A DNA stretch of 64,000 nt from Algibacter pectinivorans (GTDB lineage Bacteria; Bacteroidota; Bacteroidia; Flavobacteriales; Flavobacteriaceae), in contig NZ_FOMI01000004.1 in the NCBI RefSeq assembly GCF_900112595.1, positions 186,001 through 250,000 of the forward strand, in the 5' to 3' direction. The notes under the pieces are model-generated. The model made no database searches. It saw only the letters and a program-made list of their open reading frames with translations, and was not told the DNA's origin. Shown here one piece after another: positions 46,815 through 55,215 of this stretch (the stretch's first letter is position 1; each line of letters begins with the position of its first letter). Both the position numbers and the translations under genes were made by a program.

Positions 46815-48017
46815 ATGCAAGAAGCACTAGAAGGCGTTAAGGTTTTAGATTTTTCGCAATTACTGCAAGGGCCTTATGCAACCCAAATGATGGGTGATTT
46901 AGGTGCAGATATAATAAAAATAGAAAGAAACGGAACTGGAGATATTTATAGAGGTATGACATTTTTAAACAAATGGATTGCTAAAGATGAATCGCCTTGT
47001 TTTATGGCGTGGAATAGAAACAAACGCTCATTATCTATAGATATTAAATCTGAAGAAGGAAAAGAAATTATCTACAAACTTGTTAAAGATGCAGATGTAG
47101 TAGTTGAGAATTTTCGCCCGGGAGTAATGGCGCGTTTAGGTTTTGGATATGAAGACCTAAAAAAGATTAACCCAAGTATTATTTATTGTTCAGCAAGTGG
47201 TTGGGGTGCAGATGGCCCTTATGTAACTAGACCAGGGCAAGACTTGTTAGTGCAGAGTGTTAGTGGTGCTGCGATGACTAGTGGAAAAAAATCTGATAGC
47301 CCTGTGGTATTAGGAACATCGCTTTGCGACCAAGTAAACGGATTGAATTCTGTTTATGCTATTCTTGCAGCATTATATTTTAGAGAGAAAACAGGTAAAG
47401 GACAAGAAATAAAAACAAATTTATTGTCGTCTGCTATAGCTTTTCAAATGCAGGATTTTTTTGCAATTCAGAACTTAAATACCCCTTTTGTACGACCAGA
47501 ATCAAATATAGGACACCCAGGAAGTGGAGCACCATTTGGAACATATAAAACAAGCGATGGCTATTTAACAATAGCCATGAATCCTTGGGCTAAGTTAGTT
47601 AAGGCATTAGGAGAACCTAAGCTCATGCAATATGATGATGCGCAAGTACTTTATGATAAACGTGATGAAGTTCATGCAGCTATAGAAGCTGTAACAATAA
47701 CCAAAACTGCAGATGAGTGGTTAGATATTATGTTGGAAATGGATTTGTGGGTGGCCAAAGTACACGACCAATCTGAGGTAGAACATAATCCGCAAGTTAT
47801 TCACAATAAAACATTTGTAGAGGTAGAGCACCCTAAGGCAGGAAAAGTAAAGGTTACTAATATTCCTTTTTATATGAGTGAAACACCTGGGCAAATAAAA
47901 CGACCATCGCCAATGTTGGGCGAACACGGAGAAGAGATTTTAGCAGAATTAGGACTGAGTAAACAAGAAATTCAAGAGTTAATTGATAAGAATGTTATAA
48001 CAATTGAGAGGCTTTAA
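46815..48017 (+). CDS. Family III CoA-transferase (CaiB/BaiF), copy 1
   Basis: A 400-residue cytoplasmic enzyme of the family that moves CoA between carboxylic acids through an enzyme aspartyl-CoA intermediate. Signatures: GVKVLDFSQLLQGPYATQMM, GADIIKIE, NRNKRSLSIDIKSEEGKE, VVENFRPGVMARLGFGYEDL and GTSLCDQVNG, whose Asp172 is the likely catalytic residue. Substrates cannot be read from sequence. Its stop is 28 bp before a GH92 lipoprotein gene, so it is co-transcribed with two alpha-mannosidases, an uncommon combination. A second member lies at 60949 with the key Asp at the same residue number. Confidence 0.9.
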   Translation: MQEALEGVKVLDFSQLLQGPYATQMMGDLGADIIKIERNGTGDIYRGMTFLNKWIAKDESPCFMAWNRNKRSLSIDIKSEEGKEIIYKLVKDADVVVENFRPGVMARLGFGYEDLKKINPSIIYCSASGWGADGPYVTRPGQDLLVQSVSGAAMTSGKKSDSPVVLGTSLCDQVNGLNSVYAILAALYFREKTGKGQEIKTNLLSSAIAFQMQDFFAIQNLNTPFVRPESNIGHPGSGAPFGTYKTSDGYLTIAMNPWAKLVKALGEPKLMQYDDAQVLYDKRDEVHAAIEAVTITKTADEWLDIMLEMDLWVAKVHDQSEVEHNPQVIHNKTFVEVEHPKAGKVKVTNIPFYMSETPGQIKRPSPMLGEHGEEILAELGLSKQEIQELIDKNVITIERL

Positions 48018-48045
48018 AAGCAGTTTGTTAAACCTTTAGAAATAT

Positions 48046-50739
48046 ATGAAAAGCGTAACCTTTACAATATCCTCAAAATTAATATATACATTAGTAATAG
48101 GTACGCTTTTAACAGTAAGTTGTAATCTTAATAAAACTCAAGATTCACTTACCGAAGTAAATTCTCCAATAGATTACATTGATACACGAATAGGAACAAA
48201 ATCATGGTCTGGTAAATCTACCTTAAGTCAAGCCGAATTACCGCAAGGGCATGTTTATCCTGGTGTTGGAGCGCCTTTTGCAATGACGCAGATTAGCCCA
48301 CAAACCACAAAAAAAGATATTCCGTATTGGTGGGAGCATGAAAAAATTCAAGGATTCCGGAGTACACATTATCCAAACGGAGCCTCTATGTCTGAATATG
48401 GTCCGCTAACTATAATGCCTATGGTTGGAGATTTAAAAATTACGCCAGAAGAACGCGCATCCACATTTAACCATGCAAATGAAATAGCAAAACCACATTA
48501 TTATTCGGTTACTTTAAACGATTACAATATTAAAGCAGAATTAACTGCTGTTGCTAAAGCCAAGTTTTTACAGTTTAGCTACCCAAAATCTAATGCATCT
48601 CATATTGTTATAGATAATCCCTTTGCACATGGTTATTTTAAAGTGAATCCAGAAAAAAACGAAATTGAAGGCTACACAGATAATTCAGGTAGAGCAGGTA
48701 ATATGGGCTATACAGGTAGAGAATTTGCATCGTATTTTGTGGCAAAATTTAGTAAGCCTTTTGATAGTTTTATGATAGTACCAAAACCTGACATAACAAA
48801 GACACCTCTTCTGTTTCCTGAAGGATTTACAGGTAAATTTTATAACAATCTAAACTTATCTGGTAAGCCAAGTGTTACAAGAAATGATGCTATTATAGAT
48901 TTTGAATGGAGCGAATCTCCTGCAAAAGGTATAAAACCCAATCAATTTTCAGCAAAATACATTGGTGAACTCGTAACAACACAAGCAGGAGTTTATACAT
49001 TTTATGTTACTAGCGATGATGGCGTACGATTATTTTTAGATGATAAATTAGTTATAGATTCTTGGTATAATCGAGGTGCAACTACTAATACGTATAGTGT
49101 TTCTTTAGAAGCCACTAAAACATATAGCATTAAAATTGAATATTTTGATAGTGGTGGCGGTGCTACATTAAAGTTTGGTTGCGCACCTCCAGTAACACAT
49201 ACGCCAGAACAAATTAGTCTAATGGCAACTAAAGGTGCTCAGGCTAATGCGGTTCATGTATCTTTTAAAACTAATAAAGACGAAAAAGTACAAGTTAAAA
49301 TTGGGACTTCTTTTATAAGTATAGACCAAGCAAGAAAAAATCTAAATAGTGAAATTAATCATTGGGATTTTGAAAAAACAGCAGAAGAGACTAAAAATAA
49401 ATGGAATCAAGCATTAAGTAAAATCAAGATTGAAGCCTCAGAAACAGATAAGAAAATTTTCTACACCGCTTTACAACGTTGTATGCTTTTACCAAGAAAT
49501 ATAACAGAAGATGGGTATCATTATAGTGCGTTTAATGGCAAAGTAGTGCCAGGAGTTATGTATACTGATTTTTCATTGTGGGATACATTTCGTTCGGAAC
49601 ATCCACTGCTTATACTTCTTGAACCTGAAAGGGTTTCAGTAATGATTGAAGCGTTGCTTAACTCTTACGATGAAGGCGGTTGGATTCCAAAATGGCCAAG
49701 TCCAGGCTATTCAAACATTATGCATGGTACACATGGCGATGCTGTAATTGCGGATGCATACATAAAAGGAATCAAAGGCTATAATGTTGATAAAGCGTTT
49801 GAAGCCATGATTAAAAATGCAACTACTAAAAGTACTGGTCGTTATGTGGCGCGTGCAGGAATTTTAGAGTATCAAAAATTAGGGTATGTACCTACTGATA
49901 AATATGGAGAATCGGCAATAAGAACCATGGAGTTTGCCTATGATGATTATTGTATTGCACAAATGGCGAAAGCTATAGGTAAAACAGATGTCTATAATGA
50001 ATTCATAAAACGTGCTCTATATTATAAAAATATGCTAGACCCCGAAACAAAATTGGTTAGAGGAAGAAATTCCGATGGTTCTTGGCGAGATGCTAACGAC
50101 CCATCAATTAGTGGGTGGGCGTATGGAAGCGACAAGGACAGAGAAAATTATTTTAGGAACATTACACTTTTTGCCCCGCATGATGTGCAAGGATTAGCCA
50201 ATTTTATGGGAGGCAATCATAAACTAGAGGAATACTTAGACCATTTCTTTAAAAACGACTTCTATTACGTAGGCGATGAATATTCGATGCATTCCCCATA
50301 TTTATACAATTACGTTGGAGCGCCATGGAAAACTCAAAAGCTTATCCGAGAATTAATTAATGATAATTTTGAAGAGACACCTGGTGGCTTACCAGGTAAT
50401 GAGGACTGTGGACAAATGTCATCATGGTATATTTTTGGAGCCATGGGATTTTATCCTACCTGCCCAGGTAGTCCTACTTATCAAATAGGAAGCCCCGCTT
50501 TTAATAAGGGGAGTATTAATCTTGCAAATGGTAAAGTCTTTACTATAATAGCGAATAACAACTCAAAAGAAAATGTGTACATACAATCTGCGACTTTAAA
50601 TGGAGAAGCTTACACAAAATCTTGGATTCATCATGATGCTATTATGAACGGTAGTACTTTAGAATTTGAAATGGGGCCAAAGCCTAATAAAAATTGGGGA
50701 GACTTGAAAGGAGATAGACATGTTTCAATTAGTGAATAA
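48046..50739 (+). CDS. GH92 alpha-mannosidase with inserted PA14 domain, lipoprotein (copy 5)
   Basis: An 897-residue GH92, about 130 longer than its neighbours because a PA14 domain is inserted at residues about 258-390 (GFTGKFYNNLNLSGKPSVTR, YTFYVTSDDGVRLFLDDKLV and YSIKIEYFDSGGGATLKFGC), inside the N-terminal beta domain. PA14 domains often bind glycans. The lipoprotein signal ends GTLLTVSC. The catalytic-acid segment is unusual: DRENYFRNITLFAPHD (Glu near 700) instead of TEGNAWQYxWxxPHD. The downstream GNEDCGQMSSWYIF (near 784) is canonical. It lies between the CoA-transferase and GH92 copy 6. Specificity probably differs from the simple copies. Confidence 0.9.
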   Translation: MKSVTFTISSKLIYTLVIGTLLTVSCNLNKTQDSLTEVNSPIDYIDTRIGTKSWSGKSTLSQAELPQGHVYPGVGAPFAMTQISPQTTKKDIPYWWEHEKIQGFRSTHYPNGASMSEYGPLTIMPMVGDLKITPEERASTFNHANEIAKPHYYSVTLNDYNIKAELTAVAKAKFLQFSYPKSNASHIVIDNPFAHGYFKVNPEKNEIEGYTDNSGRAGNMGYTGREFASYFVAKFSKPFDSFMIVPKPDITKTPLLFPEGFTGKFYNNLNLSGKPSVTRNDAIIDFEWSESPAKGIKPNQFSAKYIGELVTTQAGVYTFYVTSDDGVRLFLDDKLVIDSWYNRGATTNTYSVSLEATKTYSIKIEYFDSGGGATLKFGCAPPVTHTPEQISLMATKGAQANAVHVSFKTNKDEKVQVKIGTSFISIDQARKNLNSEINHWDFEKTAEETKNKWNQALSKIKIEASETDKKIFYTALQRCMLLPRNITEDGYHYSAFNGKVVPGVMYTDFSLWDTFRSEHPLLILLEPERVSVMIEALLNSYDEGGWIPKWPSPGYSNIMHGTHGDAVIADAYIKGIKGYNVDKAFEAMIKNATTKSTGRYVARAGILEYQKLGYVPTDKYGESAIRTMEFAYDDYCIAQMAKAIGKTDVYNEFIKRALYYKNMLDPETKLVRGRNSDGSWRDANDPSISGWAYGSDKDRENYFRNITLFAPHDVQGLANFMGGNHKLEEYLDHFFKNDFYYVGDEYSMHSPYLYNYVGAPWKTQKLIRELINDNFEETPGGLPGNEDCGQMSSWYIFGAMGFYPTCPGSPTYQIGSPAFNKGSINLANGKVFTIIANNNSKENVYIQSATLNGEAYTKSWIHHDAIMNGSTLEFEMGPKPNKNWGDLKGDRHVSISE

Positions 50740-50782
50740 TTGAAGCGAAAAAATAGTATTGTTTATAATTAAAAAAACTTTT

Positions 50783-53113
50783 ATGAAGACTAGAATAATA
50801 AATATAAAACTCATTTTATTGATGGTTTTTTTCGTGTCGAGTTGCACAAAAAAATCAAAACAAAAAGCACCAATTCACGCAGTGGATTACACCCAATATG
50901 TAAACCCATTTATAGGAACCCAAAACGAAGGACATACATTTCCAGGAGCAACAACGCCCTTAGGAATGGTGCAACCAAGTCCAGAATCTTATAATATTCA
51001 TTACAAAGGCTATGAAATGGATCATATTGCTGGTTATCAGTACAACGATCCCTGGTTAATAGGCTTTACTCAAACACATTTAAATGGGGTTGGGTGTCCT
51101 TCTATGTCCGATATTTTATTACAACCTTTAAATACAGATACTATTAATAGTGAATCTAGATTTAACTATAAATCTACATACACCAAAGACTCTGAAATAG
51201 CCAAACCAGGTTATTACAAGGTGTATTTAGATAATTTTAAAGTGCAGGTAGAGTTAACTGCTACAGAACGAGTGGCGTATCATAGGTACACTTATGACAA
51301 TGAAAAAAATGCAAAACTATTGATAGATTTACAATACGGCGTCTCTTGGGATATCAATGAAATTCCTTTAAATATTTTAGAAGCTAATCAACAATTTGAA
51401 GACGACTATACGTTAACTGGCTATAGAAAAGCTAGGGTATGGGCGCCCAGAGATTTGTATTATGTAATCAAATTCAATAAGAAAATTGTAAAAAAGCAAG
51501 AGCTAACACCACCAGAAAACAAAGGTGAAAAGGCACCACGCTATATTCTTGATTTTGATATGCAAGGTGCTACAGTTCTTGAAGTAAAAATTGGAGTATC
51601 TACAGTAGGAATAGCAGAGGCTAAAAAGAACTTAGATACAGAAATAAGTACATGGAATAGTTTTGATTCCATTAGAGCAGCAACCAACAAAAAATGGAAT
51701 GACATATTAGCAAAGTTTCACTTAAAAGCAAACGAAGATAAAAAAGTAGCGTTTTATACTAGCTTGTACCATCTTTATATTCAACCTAATAATATTGCAG
51801 ATGTAGATGGAAGATTTAGAAGTGCCGATTCGGGTGTGCAAAATGCAGCCAGTGGTAAATACTATTCAACATTGTCTCTCTGGGATACGTATCGTGCGGC
51901 AAACCCTATGTACACAATTCTTAGTCCAGATTTAGTAAGCGATATTAATACCTCTATGCTTGATAGTTATAAATTTATGACTGTTGATTCATTAAATCCT
52001 AAAGAAGCTAATAAATACTTACCAAGATGGCAACTTTGGGGACAAGAAACACATACTATGGTTGGTAATCATGCTGTACCTGTAATTGTTGATGCTTATT
52101 TAAAAGGCATAAAACCAAAAGGTTATAGTGATCAGGAAATTTTTGATGCTGTTTGGACATCTTTAACCAAACCACATTATCGCAATCATGTAGAATTGAT
52201 AGATTCCTTTGGATACATTCCTTACGATGTTAAACTGTCTAGTATTGATGATGGTAGAGAAACGGTGTCACGTCTTTTGGAGAATACATACGACGATTAT
52301 GCAGGGGCTTTACTTGCTGAAAAACTAGGAAAACAAAAAGAGGCTGACTTCCTTAAAAAAAGAGCTACTTATTATAAAAATGTATATAATAAAGAAAGTG
52401 GTTTTATGCGAGGTAAAAATGCTAAAGGAGAATTTAAAAAAGACATAGATTTATCTGAGGTGGTTGGCGAATGGCTAAAAGGTTCAGATTTTACAGAAGG
52501 TAATGCATACCATTATCAATTTCATGTCTTACACGATATTTCAGGTTTGGTTGATATTATGGGGGGTAAAACAGAATTTGGAAAAAAACTAGACAATCTA
52601 TTTTATTCAGAATTTAAGCCAGAGGTTAAAACTCTGGTTTGGAATATTCATGGTACGTACGGGCAATATTGGCATGGAAATGAACCTTGTCACCATTTGC
52701 CTTATTTGTACAAATATTCAGATAAACCCTATAAAACAGATAAAATCATAAAAACACTAATTGATGAATATTATTACACAAAACCAGATGGTTTGATGGG
52801 GAATGACGATTGTGGGCAAATGTCTGCATGGTATATGTTTGGTGTACTTGGTTTTTATCCAGTAAATCCAACTGGAGGACAATATATTTTAGGAGCACCG
52901 CAGGTAGAGCAAGTGAAAATTAACCTTCCAAATAGAAATACATTTACCATAAAAGCTAAAAATTTAAGTGATACCAGTTTTATTGTTGAATCTGTAACCC
53001 TGAATGGGGAGGTATTAAATAGAAATTATATCACCCACGAAGAAATTATAAATGGAGGCGAGTTAGTATTTGAAATGACAGAGGAAGCCCCTTTGCTTAA
53101 ATATTTAAATTAA
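50783..53113 (+). CDS. GH92 alpha-mannosidase, lipoprotein (copy 6)
   Basis: A 776-residue GH92. The start at 50783 was chosen since it gives a lipoprotein signal (INIKLILLMVFFVSSC); the frame extends to 50759 without adding anything signal-like. Landmarks: YVNPFIGTQNEGHTFPGATT, FTEGNAYHYQFHVLHD (Glu near 572), WHGNEPCHHLPYLYKY and GNDDCGQMSAWYMFG (near 673). An extra segment around ETHTMVGNHAVPVI and the SLTKPHYRNHVEL region departs from copies 1 and 2. It ends the CoA-transferase operon; the lacI gene follows after 122 bp containing an operator. Confidence 0.92.
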   Translation: MKTRIINIKLILLMVFFVSSCTKKSKQKAPIHAVDYTQYVNPFIGTQNEGHTFPGATTPLGMVQPSPESYNIHYKGYEMDHIAGYQYNDPWLIGFTQTHLNGVGCPSMSDILLQPLNTDTINSESRFNYKSTYTKDSEIAKPGYYKVYLDNFKVQVELTATERVAYHRYTYDNEKNAKLLIDLQYGVSWDINEIPLNILEANQQFEDDYTLTGYRKARVWAPRDLYYVIKFNKKIVKKQELTPPENKGEKAPRYILDFDMQGATVLEVKIGVSTVGIAEAKKNLDTEISTWNSFDSIRAATNKKWNDILAKFHLKANEDKKVAFYTSLYHLYIQPNNIADVDGRFRSADSGVQNAASGKYYSTLSLWDTYRAANPMYTILSPDLVSDINTSMLDSYKFMTVDSLNPKEANKYLPRWQLWGQETHTMVGNHAVPVIVDAYLKGIKPKGYSDQEIFDAVWTSLTKPHYRNHVELIDSFGYIPYDVKLSSIDDGRETVSRLLENTYDDYAGALLAEKLGKQKEADFLKKRATYYKNVYNKESGFMRGKNAKGEFKKDIDLSEVVGEWLKGSDFTEGNAYHYQFHVLHDISGLVDIMGGKTEFGKKLDNLFYSEFKPEVKTLVWNIHGTYGQYWHGNEPCHHLPYLYKYSDKPYKTDKIIKTLIDEYYYTKPDGLMGNDDCGQMSAWYMFGVLGFYPVNPTGGQYILGAPQVEQVKINLPNRNTFTIKAKNLSDTSFIVESVTLNGEVLNRNYITHEEIINGGELVFEMTEEAPLLKYLN

Positions 53114-53210
53114 TAAGCAATAATATTTAAGGTGTTAGATATGAATAAGTTAAATTTAAATACATTTTTTTGGGAAATTAAAATCAAATTTACTTTATTT
53201 GTATAACTTT

Positions 53211-53228
53211 AACTAAACCGTTTTAGTT
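53211..53228. promoter_or_regulatory. LacI-type operator in front of the regulator gene
   Basis: AACTAAACCGTTTTAGTT, 7 bp before the lacI ATG, implying autoregulation. It differs from the other two copies at one central position. Confidence 0.85.
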
Positions 53229-53235
53229 CTACTTA

Positions 53236-54255
53236 ATGAAAAAAGTGTACCTTAAGGATATTGCAAAAGACTTGAATGTTTCCAAGACAGCTGTTTCGCT
53301 AGTTTTGAATGGTAAAGGAAACGAAAATAAAATAAGTCAAGAGACACAACAAAAAATTATAGAATATGCTAAAAAGCATAATTATATACCAAATCAGTTG
53401 GCTCGAGGCCTTAGTAGAGGTAAAAGTGAAACTATAGGTTTAATTATTCCTAATATTTCGGATACGTTTTATTCCAAAGTAGCAGGTGTAATTGAAAGAA
53501 AGGCTAAAGAAAACGGATATACGGTGCTTTTTAGTAGTTCTTATGAAAATCCTGAAAAGGAGGGAGAATTGATACAATCTATGTTGAATAGGCAAGTAGA
53601 TGGGTTAATTATAGCTTCGACGCAACAAAACCAAAAAGAGATTGATTTTTTGAAAAAAGAAAAATTTCCGTTTGTTCTTTTTGATAGACATTACCCTAGT
53701 AAGAATACGGATTATGTGGTTGTAGATAATTACGATGGAACTAGAAAGATTACAGAGCACCTTTTAAATCTTGGGAGAAAAAAAATAGGGCTAATTACGT
53801 TAAAACCAGGTTTAGAGCCGATAGCACAAAGGTTATTAGGTTATAAAGATGCATTAGCTACATTTAATATAGACCTAGATAAAGATTATATTTTCGAAAT
53901 TGAACGCGAAGAATATATACATGAGATTGAAAAGGCTATACAAAGTTTAGTTTTAGGTAAAAATCCTATAGATGCGATTGTTTTTTCAACTCATTATTTG
54001 GCATCTCAAGGTCTAAGATTACTTAAAAAATTAAACATAAGCGTACCAGAAAAGGTTGCTATTGTAAGTTTCGACGAACTAAGTGCTTTTGATATTGTAG
54101 ATCCACCTATTACATCTGTAATTCAGCCTATTAATAAAATAGGTTGTTCAGTAATAGATATTTTGTTAAATAAAATAGAAGGAATTTCAGAACAAGGAAC
54201 TAAAGGCATCGTTTTAGAAACAAAACTCGAAATTAGGCAGTCTTGTGGTCAATAA
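53236..54255 (+). CDS. LacI-family transcriptional regulator
   Basis: A 339-residue repressor-type protein. The N-terminal helix-turn-helix (VYLKDIAKDLNVSKTAVSLV, then LNGKG) and hinge (NYIPNQLARGLSRGKSETIG) are typical; the rest is a periplasmic-binding-protein-like sensor domain (IGLIIPNISDTFYSKVAGVI, DGLIIASTQ, VVDNYDGTRKITEHLL, VSFDELSAFDIVDPPITSV). Members respond to sugars or sugar phosphates. Palindromes of the LacI type sit before its own gene, the GH38 pair and the RraA operon, which define a likely regulon. Confidence 0.93.
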   Translation: MKKVYLKDIAKDLNVSKTAVSLVLNGKGNENKISQETQQKIIEYAKKHNYIPNQLARGLSRGKSETIGLIIPNISDTFYSKVAGVIERKAKENGYTVLFSSSYENPEKEGELIQSMLNRQVDGLIIASTQQNQKEIDFLKKEKFPFVLFDRHYPSKNTDYVVVDNYDGTRKITEHLLNLGRKKIGLITLKPGLEPIAQRLLGYKDALATFNIDLDKDYIFEIEREEYIHEIEKAIQSLVLGKNPIDAIVFSTHYLASQGLRLLKKLNISVPEKVAIVSFDELSAFDIVDPPITSVIQPINKIGCSVIDILLNKIEGISEQGTKGIVLETKLEIRQSCGQ

Positions 54256-54281
54256 GAACGGTAAATCAATAATTTTAAACC

Positions 54282-54303
54282 TTAACTAAACCGATTTAGT
54301 TAA
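54282..54303. promoter_or_regulatory. LacI-type operator upstream of the RraA-to-UxuA operon
   Basis: AACTAAACCGATTTAGTT at 54284-54301; the palindrome extends two more bases each side (TT and AA). It lies 171 bp before the RraA-like gene and 27 bp after lacI. The rest of the 218-bp gap shows no further motif. Confidence 0.85.
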
Positions 54304-54473
54304 ATGTAGGTTATTTTTATGAAAGCTTATAAAATAAGGATGTAAAAGCATTTTTAGAAATTTAGAACTATAGCTAGAAGTTAATAATGTAAGTCTTAAA
54401 ATTAGAATTAGTGTTATTAAACCTTCTATAATAATATAAAAACAACTAAGTAACATTTCTTAATTAAACTAAT

Positions 54474-55178
54474 ATGAGCAGTACAAAGAAAATATGGAAA
54501 AATGATAAAGAGCTATTCAGTATAGCTAAATCAGAATTATTCGTTGCCTTAGTAGGCGATATTTTAGATACACTTGGTTATCAACATCAATTTCTTCCAC
54601 CAAGTATAAAACCTTTAAATACAGATTTTGTTTTAATAGGAAGAGCTATGCCTGTGCTAGAAGCGGATGTTTTTGAAGAGTCTTCTAAAAATACTAATAA
54701 CCCTATGATGAAAAAGCCTTTCGGGATTATGTTCGAAGCTTTAGACGATTTAAAGGAAGATGAAGTTTATATCTGTTCAGGGTCGTCTCCAAGATACGCA
54801 CTTTGGGGCGGGTTAATGAGTACAAGGGCTTTAAAGCTTAAAGCAGCAGGTGCTGTACTTCATGGCTATTCTAGAGATACTAATGAAGTTTTAGAACTTA
54901 ATTTTCCAACCTTCTCTTATGGCGGGTATGCACAAGATCAAGGACCACGAGGAAAAGTGATAGATTATAGAGTGCCAATTGAAATTGAAGGTACACGCAT
55001 AAATCCAGGAGATATTATTTATGGAGATAGGGATGGTGTAATTGTAGTGCCTAAAGCTGTTGAAGAAGAGGCATTTATGGGTGCTATAGGAAAAGCTAGA
55101 GGCGAACAGTTAGTTAAAAAAGCTTTAGAAGAAGGTATGAGTACTGTTGACGCTTATAATAAATTCGGCATTATGTAA
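54474..55178 (+). CDS. RraA-family protein (HMG/CHA-aldolase-like)
   Basis: A 234-residue protein of the RraA/MenG-like fold, which includes 4-hydroxy-4-methyl-2-oxoglutarate and related class II pyruvate aldolases as well as the RNase E inhibitor RraA. Signatures: LVALVGDILDTLG, the SGSSPRYALWGGLMSTRALK loop, AAGAVLHGYSRDTNEV (Arg-Asp pair of the metal/pyruvate site) and GDIIYGDRDGVIVVPKAVEE. It is longer than E. coli RraA, and heading a catabolic operon it is more likely an aldolase, lyase or decarboxylase on an oxo acid than an RNase regulator (inference). Confidence 0.82.
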   Translation: MSSTKKIWKNDKELFSIAKSELFVALVGDILDTLGYQHQFLPPSIKPLNTDFVLIGRAMPVLEADVFEESSKNTNNPMMKKPFGIMFEALDDLKEDEVYICSGSSPRYALWGGLMSTRALKLKAAGAVLHGYSRDTNEVLELNFPTFSYGGYAQDQGPRGKVIDYRVPIEIEGTRINPGDIIYGDRDGVIVVPKAVEEEAFMGAIGKARGEQLVKKALEEGMSTVDAYNKFGIM

Positions 55179-55215
55179 AGTAAAATGCAAACTAACTAAA
55201 CTAAAACCACATATT

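Noticed and set aside
54474-55178. Reading the RraA-like gene as a regulator of RNase E
   Set aside because: The name comes from the E. coli protein; the Arg-Asp metal-site motif and catabolic operon favour an aldolase or lyase role.
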